From Hymenopus coronatus (Eukaryota; Arthropoda; Insecta; Mantodea; Hymenopodidae), in NCBI GenBank assembly GCA_030762935.1, contig CM060887.1, forward strand, positions 9,106,501 through 9,170,500: a DNA stretch of 64,000 nucleotides. The letters run 5' to 3'. Below, piece by piece: positions 43,188 to 54,435 of the stretch. The position numbers were made by a program, and so were the translations under genes. The stretch's first letter is position 1, and every line of letters begins with the position of its first letter. Under the pieces are notes generated by a model that searched no databases, was not told where the DNA came from, and saw only the letters and a program-made list of their open reading frames with translations.

Positions 43188-43190
<3 letters not shown>
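42926..43190. other. Unassigned intron segment
   Basis: About 265 bases between a Family A fragment and an AT repeat, with no landmark or coding frame. AGTCTCAAAAAAGTAGCAATC near 43056 is not matched elsewhere by eye. Confidence 0.35.

Positions 43191-43222
<32 letters not shown>
43191..43222. repeat. (TA)n microsatellite
   Basis: About 15 TA units, serving as the TA target of the mariner derivative that follows. Confidence 0.9.
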
Positions 43223-43227
<5 letters not shown>

Positions 43228-43891
43228 GGGCCGTTTTCTTTCAACTTCCGATAGGCTATAGATAAGACAAGTTTATAGAAAACAACTATTTTATTACTAA
43301 AAGTTTTGTACACTTATGGTTACTTTTCAATATAATCACCGAAAAGATTGAGACATTTATCGTACCTGTGCACAAGCTTTGCAATACCCGCTTCAAAAAA
43401 TGTTGCCGCCAATGATTTCAAATGAGCAGTGACGTTGTTTGAAGATCTTCGTACTTTACGACGTTTGCGGAGAGATATTCAAAACAAACGAAGAGGAATG
43501 CTGACTTTAGGAATTATGTTGATCCATGACAACGCTCGTCCACACAATGCTGGCACAACCCATAGGCTCCTTGAACAATTTCAATGGGACATTTTCCAGC
43601 GATTTTCTCCTTCTCCCTGAACTGAAGACGTGACTAGGAGAACAGCACTTTAGAACCAACAAAGATCTTCAAAACAACGTCAAAGCTCATTTGAAATCAT
43701 TGGCGGCAACATTTTTTGAAGCGGGTATTGCAAAGTTTGTGCACAGGTACGATAAATGGCTCAATCTTTTCGGTGATTATATTGAAAACTAACCATAAGT
43801 GTATAAAACTTTTAGTAATAAAATAATTGTTTTCTATGAACTTGTCTTTTATTTATAGCCTATCGGAGGTTGAACAAAAAACAGCCCTCGA
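43223..43891 (+). mobile_element. Mariner-derived element with about 220-bp inverted ends
   Basis: The left 43230-43448 and right 43660-43885 arms are near-perfect reverse complements (both carry ATTTTATTACTAAAAGTTTT, AATATAATCACCGAAAAGATTG-type and AATGTTGCCGCCAATGATTT segments). A residual DD34D block (IMLIHDNARPHNAGTTHRLL, about 43513-43575) lies between them; the third Asp region is deleted and frame-broken. The arms duplicate the element's own 3' coding end, so they are not ordinary mariner termini. Confidence 0.9.
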
Positions 43892-43997
43892 TAGCACTTT
43901 CCCCAAAACGTTTTGCAACTTCTGTCATTATGTACGGGAATATCACTGCACACTGATACTATTATTATGAGACGAACATTAGTTCAGAGGGAAAACA
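43892..43997. other. Short unassigned segment
   Basis: About 100 bases (CCCAAAACGTTTTGCAACTT onward) with no feature seen; AAAACGTTTT is a 10-base palindrome. Confidence 0.3.
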
Positions 43998-44540
43998 AAT
44001 GAAAAGTCGGTAAAATACTAAAATTGGTATTTAAGTCATTAATTTTTTTCGAAAATTTTGATTTTCTCAAAAATGGCTCTAACAATTTTGATTAAAATAT
44101 CGTATATTAAAGGTATTTACCTCACAAATAAAATGTATATCTTGAATTTTTTGGGAATAGCCTCTGTGGACGAATTTTACGGAATTTTGCATAACTGCTA
44201 AACCGTAAGAGATGGAAAAAGATTTACCACACAAAATATGTAGAGTACTTTAAAACACACAATTTATGTTAAGTGTAGTTTATCTTTTTTGAGATATTCC
44301 TTATTTTTGGTTTCAGCTTTTAAAAACTTATACTTTTGTCATACAGGAATTTGTCAACTCCTGTCCATGCAAACAAAGGAACTTCAGTCACAGAGCAACC
44401 AGCTTTTGACTGCCGCTTTAACCTATGGTACTTCCCTTATTTCGCTTCTACTTACAAGGAAGCAAGTCATAAGCTTTTTAACAATAATTTGATGCAGAGA
44501 TGTAGAGAAAGTCAGATGAATGGAGCACATCAGATTTTTA
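43998..44540 (-). mobile_element. Family A element lacking the hairpin end
   Basis: AAAAGTCGGTAAAATACTAA to GGAGCACATCAGATTTTTA, with two internal deletions. Confidence 0.7.
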
Positions 44541-44615
44541 ATTTCAGGAATCTTCAAAACACGTACGTGTTTCCGGTGAAATATCGGTATCAAATTTTTG
44601 GGTGGAGTACTAGAG
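44541..44615 (+). mobile_element. Family A hairpin-end fragment
   Basis: CAGGAATCTTCAAAACACGT, TTTCCGGTGAAATATCGG and CTAGAGAAAGTAAG. The hairpin arms are deleted. Confidence 0.55.
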
Positions 44616-44988
44616 AAAGTAAGAACGTGCTGAAAACCAAACATAGATGCATTAATTCAGTAATCAATGTTTGAGCAATAACTTCCCAAGGCATTGTCAT
44701 GAACGTATGTTATATGCGTACTCAATATATCAAAACTCTGCTATTACAGTACTACGTTTAAACCCTTTGGGGATGATGTTACTTCCGGCAAGGTCCCCAT
44801 GTCACCTGCAGGAACATAAATGACCACGCTCACTTCCTGACCCTAAGTTAAACTATGTCATAAAATCAGATCTAATTATACAATACGCTCACTGTTTCAG
44901 AGAGCGTTCAAATCTTTAACATTGCCATGTGAATTTTGCTTTAAACTGCGTAAAGGGGAGTGCTCTGCAAACAATGTGGTAAAGAGCT
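44616..44988. other. Single-copy-looking intron island
   Basis: About 370 bases, including TGATGTTACTTCCGGCAAGG at 44773. No repeat or coding signal recognised. Confidence 0.35.
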
Positions 44989-45785
44989 TATTACCTTCTC
45001 TAGCAGTATGTACAGTATCTAATTTGTCGTCCCCTGAGTCCGAAAAAAAAAAAAGGTCCCTGTGTGTGTCCGTGTGCCTGTGAACACGATAGCTCAAAAA
45101 CGAAAAGTCCGTTAAATACCAAACTTTGTAATTAAGTTCAATATCTTCCAAGGAGACGGCATGAAGATTTTCCAGAAAATCCCCCAACAAACTACCCTTT
45201 ACATTGAATATTTCTCGAAAATTTTAATTTTCTCAAAAATGGCTCTAACAATTTTGATTAAAATGACATATATTAAAGGTATTTACACGACAAATAAAAT
45301 GTATACCTCGAATTTTCTTGGAATAGCCTCTGAAGACTACTTTATTCTGGATCAATTTTACGGAATTTTGTATAAGTGCCAAACCGTAAGAGATGGACAA
45401 AAACTTATCACACAATAAATGTAGAGCACGTTAAAACACAATTTATGTTATACACCTTCTTTTCGTGGAGTTGATAGTTTTTGAGTTATTCCTTGTTTTT
45501 GGTTTCAGCTTTAAAATACTTATACTTTTCTCATACGCGAATTTGTCAACTCCGGTCCATACAAACAAAGGAGCTTCAGTCACATAGCAACCAGCTTTTG
45601 ACTATCACTTTTACCTATGGTACTCCCTTATTTCACCTCTACTTACCCGAGAGCAAGTAATAGGACTATTTCTGCTAATATTTTCTCGATTAGCATGAAG
45701 TAAATAGAAGCATAAGCTTTTTAATAATAATTTATTGCAGAGATGTAGAGAAAGTCATGTGAATGGAACACATCAGATTTTTTAA
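44989..45785 (-). mobile_element. Family A element, near complete
   Basis: Begins at TTACCTTCTCTAGCAGTATG (hairpin broken), has a GT tract at 45061 and ends GGAACACATCAGATTTTTT. Confidence 0.75.
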
Positions 45786-46330
45786 ATGTTGTTTTTCTCA
45801 AATTTGGTTCCAACCATTTTAATTAAAATGCCCTATATTAAATATGGTTACATCAGAAATAAAATGTATATCTCAAATTTTCTGAGATTACCTCTTCATT
45901 CTGGATGAGCTTTGCAGAATTTTTCATAACGGTTAAAGCTTACGAAATACACAAAAAGTTACTGTAGTAATATGTAGATTTCTCTAAAACAAAACACAGA
46001 ATTTATGTCATATACTCTTGTAGAGTTAACCGTTTTCGAGATATTCCTTGCTATTGTTTTCCATTTTAAACTACATATCTTTTCTCAAACGGAGCCATGC
46101 AAAGCGAACCGAACCTCAATTGTTTCTTATAGTGACCTGTTTTAAAAGATTTCACTGTCGTTTTAGTGTACTCTGTTATTTCCCTTCTACTTACAAGCAA
46201 GCAAGTAATAAGATAATTTCTGTTAAGGTTTATCTTGATTAGCATGAAGCAGACAGAAGAATAAGATTTTAAACAATGTTTTGTTACAGGGATGTAGACA
46301 AGGTCATGTGAATAAAACACAGGATTTTGA
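45786..46330 (-). mobile_element. Family A diverged subfamily fragment
   Basis: GTTGTTTTTCTCAAATTTGG to GTGAATAAAACACAGGATTT. It carries the AAGCGAACCGAACCTCAATTG variant also seen near 32280. Confidence 0.55.
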
Positions 46331-46590
46331 CAAAATGGATTTTGATAAAAATTTAAAATAATTACATTTTTTGCGAATAGCCTTTGAAGACCTTTTCATT
46401 CTGGATGACTTTTGCATAACCAATAATACTCAACTTGGATAGATGGCGTTAAAACTCATATGTGTCACATATATTTCTTTTGTGAAGTTAAACGCCTCTG
46501 TGGTATTCTTATTATTACTTTAAATTTTGTATACTTAATTTTTTTTCTCAAATGAGAAAAATATTCCTTTTCTTATTCTTTAATTCTTTC
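46331..46590 (-). mobile_element. Family A diverged fragment
   Basis: TTTTGCGAATAGCCTTTGAA and TTCATTCTGGATGACTTTTG, fading into AT-rich DNA. Confidence 0.4.
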
Positions 46591-47776
46591 TTGTTTTTAC
46601 TTTCTCTAACGTACTATGTACATAATGTACAGAGAATGTATTGCATTCCACCCAAAAAGTCGATACCGAGATTTCACCGAAAATACATGTTTTGGGTCTT
46701 CCTGAATCCAAAAAAAAGCATTTTCAAAAAAGGTCAGTGTGTGCGTGTGTGTGTATGCGTGCCTGCGGACAGCATAGTTCAAAAACGAAAAGACCGTTAA
46801 ATACCAAACTTGGTATTTAAGTTTGATCTCTTCTAAGGATGCGACACGAAGATTTTCAAGAAAATCCCCACCCCCAACTACCCTTTATATGGAAAAAATG
46901 TTTCGTCCTCCGGGGTGTAATGGTTACCATGTTAACTTCATTTACCCAAGGTCGCGGGTTCAAACCCGGCGGAGGACGATGGATTTTTTCGGGCGTACAA
47001 ATCCTTATCATAGCTTCCTTCGGAAGGGAGGTAAAGCCGTGGGCCCTATGTCGTAGATTTACGCCACGTAAAAGAACCTCAAGCTTGATAGAGAGGTCTC
47101 TGAGCAAAATTAAGCGGTCTTTCACGCCCAGTATAGAATGGGACGCTGAGAACCACAGTAGTTAAAGAGCGTCCATAAATAACACGCCATTTACATTTAT
47201 TTTTATGGCAAAAGTTTCAAAAATATTGATTTTCTCAAAAATGGATCTAACGATTTTGATTAAAATCTCTTAGATTTAAGATATTTACCTGACAAATAAA
47301 ATGTATATCTTGAATTTTCTGGGAATAGCCTCTGAAGACATGCTTATTCTGGGTGAATTTTGCGAAATTTTGCATAACTGGTAAACCGTAAAGGATGGAA
47401 AAAAACTTATTGCACAAAAAGTGTAGATCACGATAAAACGGACAATGTATTTCATAAAGATTTTTTTTCGTGGAGTTGGCCGTTTTTGAGATATTCCTCG
47501 TTATTGTTTTCATGTTTACAATACTTAAAACATTTTCTCATACGGGAACCTGTCTACTCCTGGTCACGCAAAGAAACTCATTTCAATCCCATAGCAACCA
47601 AATTTTAAAACATTTGTTTGTCGTTTTAACCTAGGGTATTCTCTTATTTCCCTTGCACTTATAAAGGAATTAAGTAATAAGACCGTTTCTGCTAAATTAA
47701 ATAGACAGAAGAATAAGATTGTTGACAATGTCACAGAGATGTAGAGAGTCATGTGAATGGAGTACATCAGATTTTT
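46591..47776 (-). mobile_element. Family A element split by an S2 SINE
   Basis: The hairpin half runs from TTTTACTTTCTCTAACGTAC to ACCCTTTATATGGAAAAAAT; the rest resumes at about 47218 (AAAAATATTGATTTTCTC) and ends GGAGTACATCAGATTTTTT. With the SINE removed the parts join in register. Confidence 0.8.
46904..47203 (+). mobile_element. tRNA-derived SINE, group S2
   Basis: GTCCTCCGGGGTGTAATGGT head with B box GGGTTCAAACCCGG, body CCTTCGGAAGGGAGGTAAAG and GAGCGTCCATAAATAACACG. The flanks TATGGAAAAA (about 46888) and TATGGCAAAA (about 47204) are a probable, slightly decayed target duplication. Confidence 0.85.
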
Positions 47777-47925
47777 TTAACTAAAGAGAACCGAATTTCA
47801 AAGACATCACATAGCAACTAGATCTTAAAAGGTTTACTATTGCTTTAGAATAAAGTATTCACCCATTCCTTTATACGCAAAATGAAAGTAAGTAATAAGA
47901 AAAGATCTGTCAATGATTTATAGTA
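47777..47925 (-). mobile_element. Family A diverged fragment
   Basis: GAACCGAATTTCAAAGACAT, ATAGCAACTAGATCTTAAAA and AAAGTAAGTAATAAGA. Confidence 0.45.
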
Positions 47926-48272
47926 TACATGTTAATATTTTGTCAGTATCTCGATGTATGAGTATATTCGCAGTGTATGTATTATAACTGTGGTGCATAG
48001 GAAATGACAATATTTTATTGTAATGATCTCGGCGCATGATGCCATAAAGAGGTCATCAGCTGCTTTGTAACCAGCTCTCTGTAACCACAAAGTAAATAAT
48101 GCTGTAGTTGCATTACCTTACCTCATCAGCGTGACAAAAGCTAATCGTAATAACCTCGTAACCTAGCTTCACAGGAACACGCCAGCTCCTTTGATTACAG
48201 ACCAAATTTCAAATAACAACATAGTGTGTACCTAATACCACATTTCGTGAGATAATGTACCAGTCAAATTAG
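47926..48272. other. Single-copy-looking intron island
   Basis: About 350 bases with no repeat landmark. CAGCGTGACAAAAGCTAATC near 48128 lies in mixed-composition DNA. No coding signal. Confidence 0.4.
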
Positions 48273-48345
48273 TACTTTCTCTACAATATACACAGTAGGT
48301 AGAGAAGGTATGGTATTCCAACCAAAATCTGATATCCCCTTCTCT
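48273..48345 (-). mobile_element. Family A hairpin end only
   Basis: TACTTTCTCTACAATATACA, GTAGGTAGAGAAGGTATGG and ATTCCAACCAAAATC. Confidence 0.55.
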
Positions 48346-48535
48346 CCTGAGGTTCACTGAATAAAAATATTTACTCTCGCGTGGCTTTCACTGCAATATC
48401 TGTTACAATCTATTTTACTACAGCTTATCTACTACAGGGTCATTATATTATGAGGTAACTCCTCTCGCGGCCTCTCTCCACTGCGCAAGAGATCCGAGAG
48501 CCGCCGGGAAAGTGGTGCCGGAAAAGCCGCACTTT
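48346..48535. other. Short GC-richer island
   Basis: CTCGCGGCCTCTCTCCACTG and GAGAGCCGCCGGGAAAGTGG at 48462-48514. No coding frame or splice signal seen. Confidence 0.35.
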
Positions 48536-49312
48536 TTTTACTTTCTTTACATCACTAGGTACATAGTGTATAGAGAAAGTATTGCGTTCCCGAGATTTCA
48601 ACGGAAATACGTTTTGGGTCCCCCGAATAAAAAAAAGCATTTTTGGAAAAAGGTTCGTGTGTGTACGTGTGTGTGTGTGTCTGTGAACAACATAGTTTGG
48701 TAACTTCCAAGGATGCAACACGAAGATTTAAAAAAAAAATCCTCCCACCCCCAACAACCCTTTACATGGAACTTTTTTCAATAATTTTGATTTGCTCCAA
48801 AATGACTGCAACAATTTCGGTTAAAATCTTTAATATTCAAGATATTTTCATGCCAAATAAAATATATATCTTGAATTTTCTGGGAATAGCCTCTGAAGGC
48901 TACTTTATTCTGGATGAATTTTAGGAAATTTTGCATAGCTGCTAAACCGTAAGAGACGAACAAAAACTTACCACACTAAAAATGTAGAGCACGTTAAAAC
49001 ACACAATTTATGTTACATACATTTTTTTCGTGGAGTTGATCGTTTTTAGATATCCCTAGTTTTTGGTTTCAGCTTTGAAAAACATACTTTTCTCATACAG
49101 GAATTTGTCAACTCCGGTCCATACAAACAAAGGAACTTCAGTCACATTGCAACCAGCTTTAGACTATCAACTTAACCTATGGTACTCCCTTATTTCGCTC
49201 CTACTTTCAAGGAAGCAAGTAATAATATTTCTGTAAATAGAAGCATAAGCTTTTTAATAATATTTTTTACAGAGATGTAGAGCAAATCAAGTAAATGGAA
49301 CACATCACATTT
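48536..49312 (-). mobile_element. Family A element, near complete
   Basis: TTTACTTTCTTTACATCACT (hairpin partly decayed) to GGAACACATCACATTTTTT. A GT tract lies at 48656-48681. Confidence 0.75.
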
Positions 49313-49654
49313 TTTTTTACTTTCTCTATACGTACACAAGGCAAAGAAAGAAACCGACACTGTCTTGTTCCGTACACCGCATTCCTTATCGTTTGTAGGG
49401 TACTTTATTTGGTCATGTTTTTATTTTATTGGCTGACACTGTAACCTTGCAGGTGAGTGTTCTATATCGAACCAATAGAGCATACCTATGCTAATAGCAA
49501 TAGCCACCTCACTCAACTGGAAGTGAGGTTAGGTAACGTGTACTACAACAGTAAGCTACAACCTTCCCCAATTAGAGCGGCCAACGGATATCAGAAGACA
49601 CGCCCTAGAAATACCCCTACAGACAATCAGAAATTTGACGTCTATCACTATTTG
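49313..49654. other. Intron island after a hairpin stub
   Basis: A Family A stub (TACTTTCTCTATACGTAC, 49319-49336) is followed by about 310 unmatched bases, including AACTGGAAGTGAGGTTAGGT. A 5' hairpin arm with nothing behind it suggests a break at the hairpin. No gene seen. Confidence 0.4.
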
Positions 49655-50487
49655 TGCTCTGTGTACATAGTGTATAGAGAAGGTATTATATTACTCCCAA
49701 AATTTGATACCGAGATTTCACCGGAAATACATGTTTTAAGTCCCCCTGAAAGCATTTTTGGAAAAAGGTCCGTGTGAGTGGGTGTGTCTGTGAGCAGCAT
49801 AGTTCTAAAACGAAAAGACCGTTACAAACCACACTTGGTACTTAAGTTTCTTATCTTCCAAGGATACGACACGCAGATTTTCAAGAAAATTCTCCCACCC
49901 CCAACAACCCTTTACATGGAACTTTTTTCGATAATTTTGATTTGCTCAAAAATGACTCTAACAATTTGATTAAAACTTCTTATATTTAAGATATTTTCAT
50001 GCCAAATAATTGAATTTTCTGGGAATAGCTTCTGAGAACATCTTTATTCGGCATGAATTATAGAAAATTTCGCATAACTGCTAAACCGTACTAGATGGAC
50101 AAAAACTTATCACACAAAAAATGTAGAGCACGTTAAAACACACAATCTATGTTATATACATTTTTTTCGTGGAGTTGATCGTTTTTGAGATATTTCTTGT
50201 TTTTAGTTTCAGCTTTGAAAAACATAGGTACTTTTCTCATACAGCAATTTGAAAACTCCTGTCCATATAAACAAAGGAACTTCAGCCACATAGCAACCAG
50301 CTTTTGACTATCACGTTAACCTGTGGTACTCCCTTATTTCGCTTCTACTTAAGCTAGCAAGTAATAACACTGCTTCTGCTATTTTTTTCTTGAATAGCTT
50401 GAAGTAAATAGAAGCATAAGCTTTTTAACATTAATTTGTTTCGGAGATGCAGAGAAAATCATGTGAATGGAATACATCAGATTTTTT
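49655..50487 (-). mobile_element. Family A element, near complete
   Basis: CTCTGTGTACATAGTGTATA at the hairpin, with one arm cut short, to GGAATACATCAGATTTTTT. Confidence 0.75.
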
Positions 50488-50835
50488 AATACATTGTCCC
50501 ATTTCGATTGGCACTACTGTAATCATGAGTAAGTTAATAAAATGAAATAATAATTAACAACATTGGCGCGCCTTTCCTGAGAAGTCTGAGGTAATGGGGC
50601 AGAAGGCGTGTGCAAGATGTCCTGGGAACGTTCCGCCCGCGAGGATGAAGCGTCGTTTCAATTACCAGCGCGACATATTTCCTGAGACACCCTTGCTGCA
50701 AGAACCGGCTAAGAAACGTGCCCTGCAATCCCAAGTTAATTCTGTCTGTCCCTTATTCGCGGCAACACGCTAGATTTTCTCTCTGACGTTAGCTTTATCA
50801 GTTTAAAATTAGCTTTAACACACTATTGTTTTAAC
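50488..50835. other. GC-richer single-copy-looking intron island
   Basis: GGCGCGCCTTTCC (50566-50578), GGGAACGTTCCGCCCGCGAG (50625-50644) and GAAGCGTCGTTTC lie in otherwise AT-rich DNA. TGGGAACGTTCC is nearly palindromic. No coding frame recognised. Confidence 0.4.
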
Positions 50836-51307
50836 ACGTTGTTTTGAAGATCTTCGTACTTTACGACGTTTCCAGAGAGTCATTCAAAACAAACGAAGAG
50901 GAATACGGACTCAAGGAATTGTGTTGGTCCATGACAACGCTCGTCCACACAACCCACTTGAACTCCTTGAACAATTTCAATGGGACATTTTCCATCATCC
51001 GCCGTACAGTCCTGACCTGGCACCCAGCGACTTTCACCTTTTCCCTGAACTGAAGACGTGGCTAGGAGGGCAGCACTTTCAAACCAACGAAGATCTTCAA
51101 AACAACGCCAATGCTCTTTTGAAATCATTGACGGCAACATTTTTTGAAGCGGGTATTGCAAAGCTTGTGCACAGATACGATAAATGTGTCAATCTTTCGG
51201 TGATTATGCTGAAAAGTAGCCATAAGTGTACAAAACTTTTAGTAACAAAATAATTGTTTTCTATAAACTTGTCTTTTATTTATAGCCTATCGGAGGTTGA
51301 AAAAAAA
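50836..51307 (+). mobile_element. Mariner-derived element, left arm lost
   Basis: Begins inside the left inverted arm (GTTGTTTTGAAGATCTTCG), keeps the DD34D block (VHDNARPHN, then SPDLAPSDFHLFPELKTWLG) and the full right end (AGCCTATCGGAGGTTGAAAA). Four residues are deleted after ARPHN. Confidence 0.8.
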
Positions 51308-52150
51308 TTGATGTCTTTCATTCACATGACTTTCTCTAAATCTCTGTAACAAATTATTGTTAATAAGCTTATAATTTTATTTATTTCATGCTAATCGAGA
51401 AAAATGAGCAGAAATATCTAATTTCTTGTTTTATTGCAAGTAGAAGCGAAATCAGGTTAAAGTAATAGTCAAAAGCTGGTTGCTATATGACTGAGGTTCC
51501 TTTGTTTGTATGGACACGAGTTGGCATACTTCCTGTATGAGAAAAGTGTAAGTTTTTCAAAGCTGAAACAAAAAACAACGAATATCTCAAAAATGATCAA
51601 CTCCATGAAAAAAATGTATATAACATAAATTGTGTGTTTTAACTTTCTCTACATGTTTAGTGTTTTAAATTTTTGTCCATCTGTAACGGTTTAGTAGTTA
51701 TGCAAAAATCAATGAGAATAAAGTAGTCTTCAGAGGCTATTCCCAGAAAATTCAAGATATACGTTTTATTTGTCAGGTAAATATCTTTAATATACGATAT
51801 TTTAATCAAAATATTTAGAGCCATTTTTTAGAAAATCAAAATGTTTGAAATAGTTCCACGTTAAAGGTAATTGGGAGTGGGGGATGTTCTTGAAAATATT
51901 CATGTCGCATCCTTGGAAGATACTAAACCTAAATACCAAGTTTGGTTTTTAACGGACTTTTTGTTTTTGAGCTATGCTACACACATACATACACACAGAC
52001 AGACACGCGTCATTTTTCTAAAAATGTTTTTTTTTTTATTCAGAAGGTCTCAAAACATGTATTTCCGGTGAAATCGGTATCGAATTTTTGGGTGCATTAC
52101 AACACCTTCTCTATACACTATGTACATAGCACGTATAGAGAAAGTAAAAA
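51308..52150 (+). mobile_element. Family A element, near complete
   Basis: AATTGATGTCTTTCATTCAC to CTATACACTATGTACATAGC and GTATAGAGAAAGTAAAA. It abuts the mariner derivative. Confidence 0.85.
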
Positions 52151-52522
52151 ACGTCCCTCGTAAATAATACGTGTAGAGAAAGTAAAAACCAAAAGCAGCC
52201 GCAATGCTCAATGTTTTCACCGAATAGAGCAAATGTAGGAGCTTGAAGGGTTTTCACCAAGCGTTGTATATAATGAAGAGGTAGATGTTGAAAATCAACT
52301 TTGTGTATCGAATTACGATACTGGTACACGATGTATCTGACAGCAGCATCCCTGTCGAGTGTAGTGTCATGTTTTATAAACAATGCTTAGCAATGTCTTT
52401 GTATGTTAATCAAATATGTAATAAGAAGCGAGGAAGTTCAGACGCTGTCAAACAGATGTTCTATTCTATTTTATACCTCAGAGGATCACTGTTCTTCATC
52501 ACAAAAGAGGCTATAACTAGAA
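52151..52522. other. Hairpin stub, then single-copy-looking island
   Basis: A second TACGTGTAGAGAAAGTAAAA (52169-52188) directly follows the previous copy's end, then about 330 bases with no repeat landmark or coding frame. The stub suggests an extra terminus left behind. Confidence 0.4.
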
Positions 52523-53384
52523 AAAAAATCTGATGTGTTCCATTCACATGACTTTCTCTACTTCTGTGTAACAAATTATTGTTAATAAGCTTATGCTTCT
52601 ATTTACTACATGCTAATGGAGAAAAATTAGCAGAAATAGTCTTATTACTTGCTTCCTTTTAAGTAGAAGCGAAACATGGGAGTACCATAAGTTAAAGTGA
52701 GGTCAAAACCTGGTTGCTATGTGACTGAAGTTCCTTTGTTTGTATGACCAGGAGTTGACAAATACCTGTATGAGAAAAGTACACGTTTTTTAAACCTGAA
52801 ACCAAAAACAAGGAATATCTCAAAAACGATAAACGCCTCGAAAAAATGTTATAGAACATAAATTGTGTGTTTTAATGTGCTCTGCATTTTTGTGTGGTAA
52901 GTTTTTGTCTATTTCTTACGGTTTAGTAGTTATGCAAAATTTCGTAAAATTCATCCAGAATAAAGTAGTCTTCAGAGACTATTCCCAGAAAATTCAAGAT
53001 GTACGTATTATTTGTCAGGTAAATATTTTCAATATATGATATTTTAATCAAAACCGTTAGAGCCATTTTTGAGAAAATCAAAATTTTCAAAAAAAGTTCC
53101 ATGTAAGGGGTAGTTGGGGGTGGGGGATTTTCTTGAAATCTTCATGTCACATCCTTGGAAGATACCAAACTTAAATATCAAGTATGGTATTTAACGGTTT
53201 TTGAGCTATGTTGTCCACAGACACACACACACACACGGACCTTTCTCCAAAAATGTTTTTCTTTTTTTGGATTCAGGGGGACCCAAAACATGTATTTCCG
53301 TTGAAATCTCGGTATCGAATTTTTGGGTGCATTACAATACCTTCTCTATACAGTATGTACATAGTACATGTAGAGAAAGTAAAA
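52523..53384 (+). mobile_element. Family A element, near consensus
   Basis: AAATCTGATGTGTTCCATTC to hairpin TATACAGTATGTACATAGTA and GTAGAGAAAGTAAAA. One of the best full-length copies. Confidence 0.85.
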
Positions 53385-54060
53385 AAAAAATCTGATATGT
53401 TAAACTCACATAACTTTCTCTAGCTACTCCACAAACAAACTTCTTACGAAAGATAATTCTTCTTTCAACACCATGCTAATCGAGATCAACATTAGCAGAA
53501 TTGTATTACGTAGTTGCTTATAAGCAGAATGGAACTAAGGGTGGCCGCGCTCGCTAAAGTGACTCGCTTTGGCGCTTCGTGGTGCACAGGGTCGTGGGTT
53601 CGAGTCCCGCCTTGGGCATGGGTGTTTCTGTGTTTGTAAATGTGTCTATGTTTGTGTATGCATATGTTAAAGGAAAACGATAAGAATGATAAGGTCCACT
53701 AAGGGAATATAGGAAACTGGAGAAAAAAGGAATACAGCGCCGGAGTCCTGACAAGCCTCCGGAACTGTTCTTATTATAAAATAAAAAAAAAAAAAAAAAA
53801 AAAAGGGTAGGAACTAGGCTAAAGTGATAGTCAAATGTTTTAAAAGGAGTCATGCGAATCTCATTGCAAATGCTTCTTTGCTTGCCGGGAATACAAGAAA
53901 AGAAAAAAGGACACATCCGTCTGAGAAAAACATAAGTAGTTCACAATTGAAACTAATAACCAGGAATAGCTCGAAAACGGTAAGCTCCACGAAAAAATGT
54001 ATATGACATTACGTGTATTTTAATAAGATCTACATTGTTTGTGTAGTAGAATTATTTTTA
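53385..54060 (+). mobile_element. Family A diverged subfamily, split by an S5 SINE
   Basis: AAAATCTGATATGTTAAACT starts straight after the previous copy; the SINE at 53536-53804 interrupts it; it resumes at GGCTAAAGTGATAGTCAAAT and ends near GATCTACATTGTTTGTGTAG. Confidence 0.65.
53536..53804 (+). mobile_element. tRNA-derived SINE, group S5, with poly-A tail
   Basis: tRNA-like head with GGGTCGTGGGTTCGAGTCCC (B box, 53590-53609), a T/G-rich body, CGGAGTCCTGACAAGCCTCC and a tail of over 20 A (53780-53803). Only copy in the window. The poly-A tail sets it apart from groups S1-S4. Confidence 0.8.
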
Positions 54061-54405
54061 AGGCATTTACTTGCCAAATAAAATGTATATCTTGAATTTT
54101 CTGGGAATAGCCTCCAAGGACCTGTTTATTCGGGATGATTTTCATTGAATTTTGTATAATTGGTAAGCTGTAAGAAATAGACAAAAAATGTAGATCAGGA
54201 TAAAACACAAAATTTATGTCATATACATTTCTTTTGTGGAGCTGATCGTTTTTGAGATATTCCTGTATTTTGATTTCAGCTTTGAAAACAAGCAATAAAA
54301 CTATTTCTGCTAATTTGTTCTCGATTAGCATGAAGGTTTTCTAACAATAATTTGTTGCAGAGATGTAGAGAAAGTCATGTAAATGGAACACATCACATTT
54401 TCATT
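54061..54405 (-). mobile_element. Family A fragment (start half)
   Basis: TTTACTTGCCAAATAAAATG to GGAACACATCACATTTTC, with the AACCAGCTTTTGACTATC region deleted. Joined tail-to-tail with the plus-strand copy before it. Confidence 0.6.
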
Positions 54406-54435
54406 GAAATTAGCATGAAGGAGGTAGAACAATAT

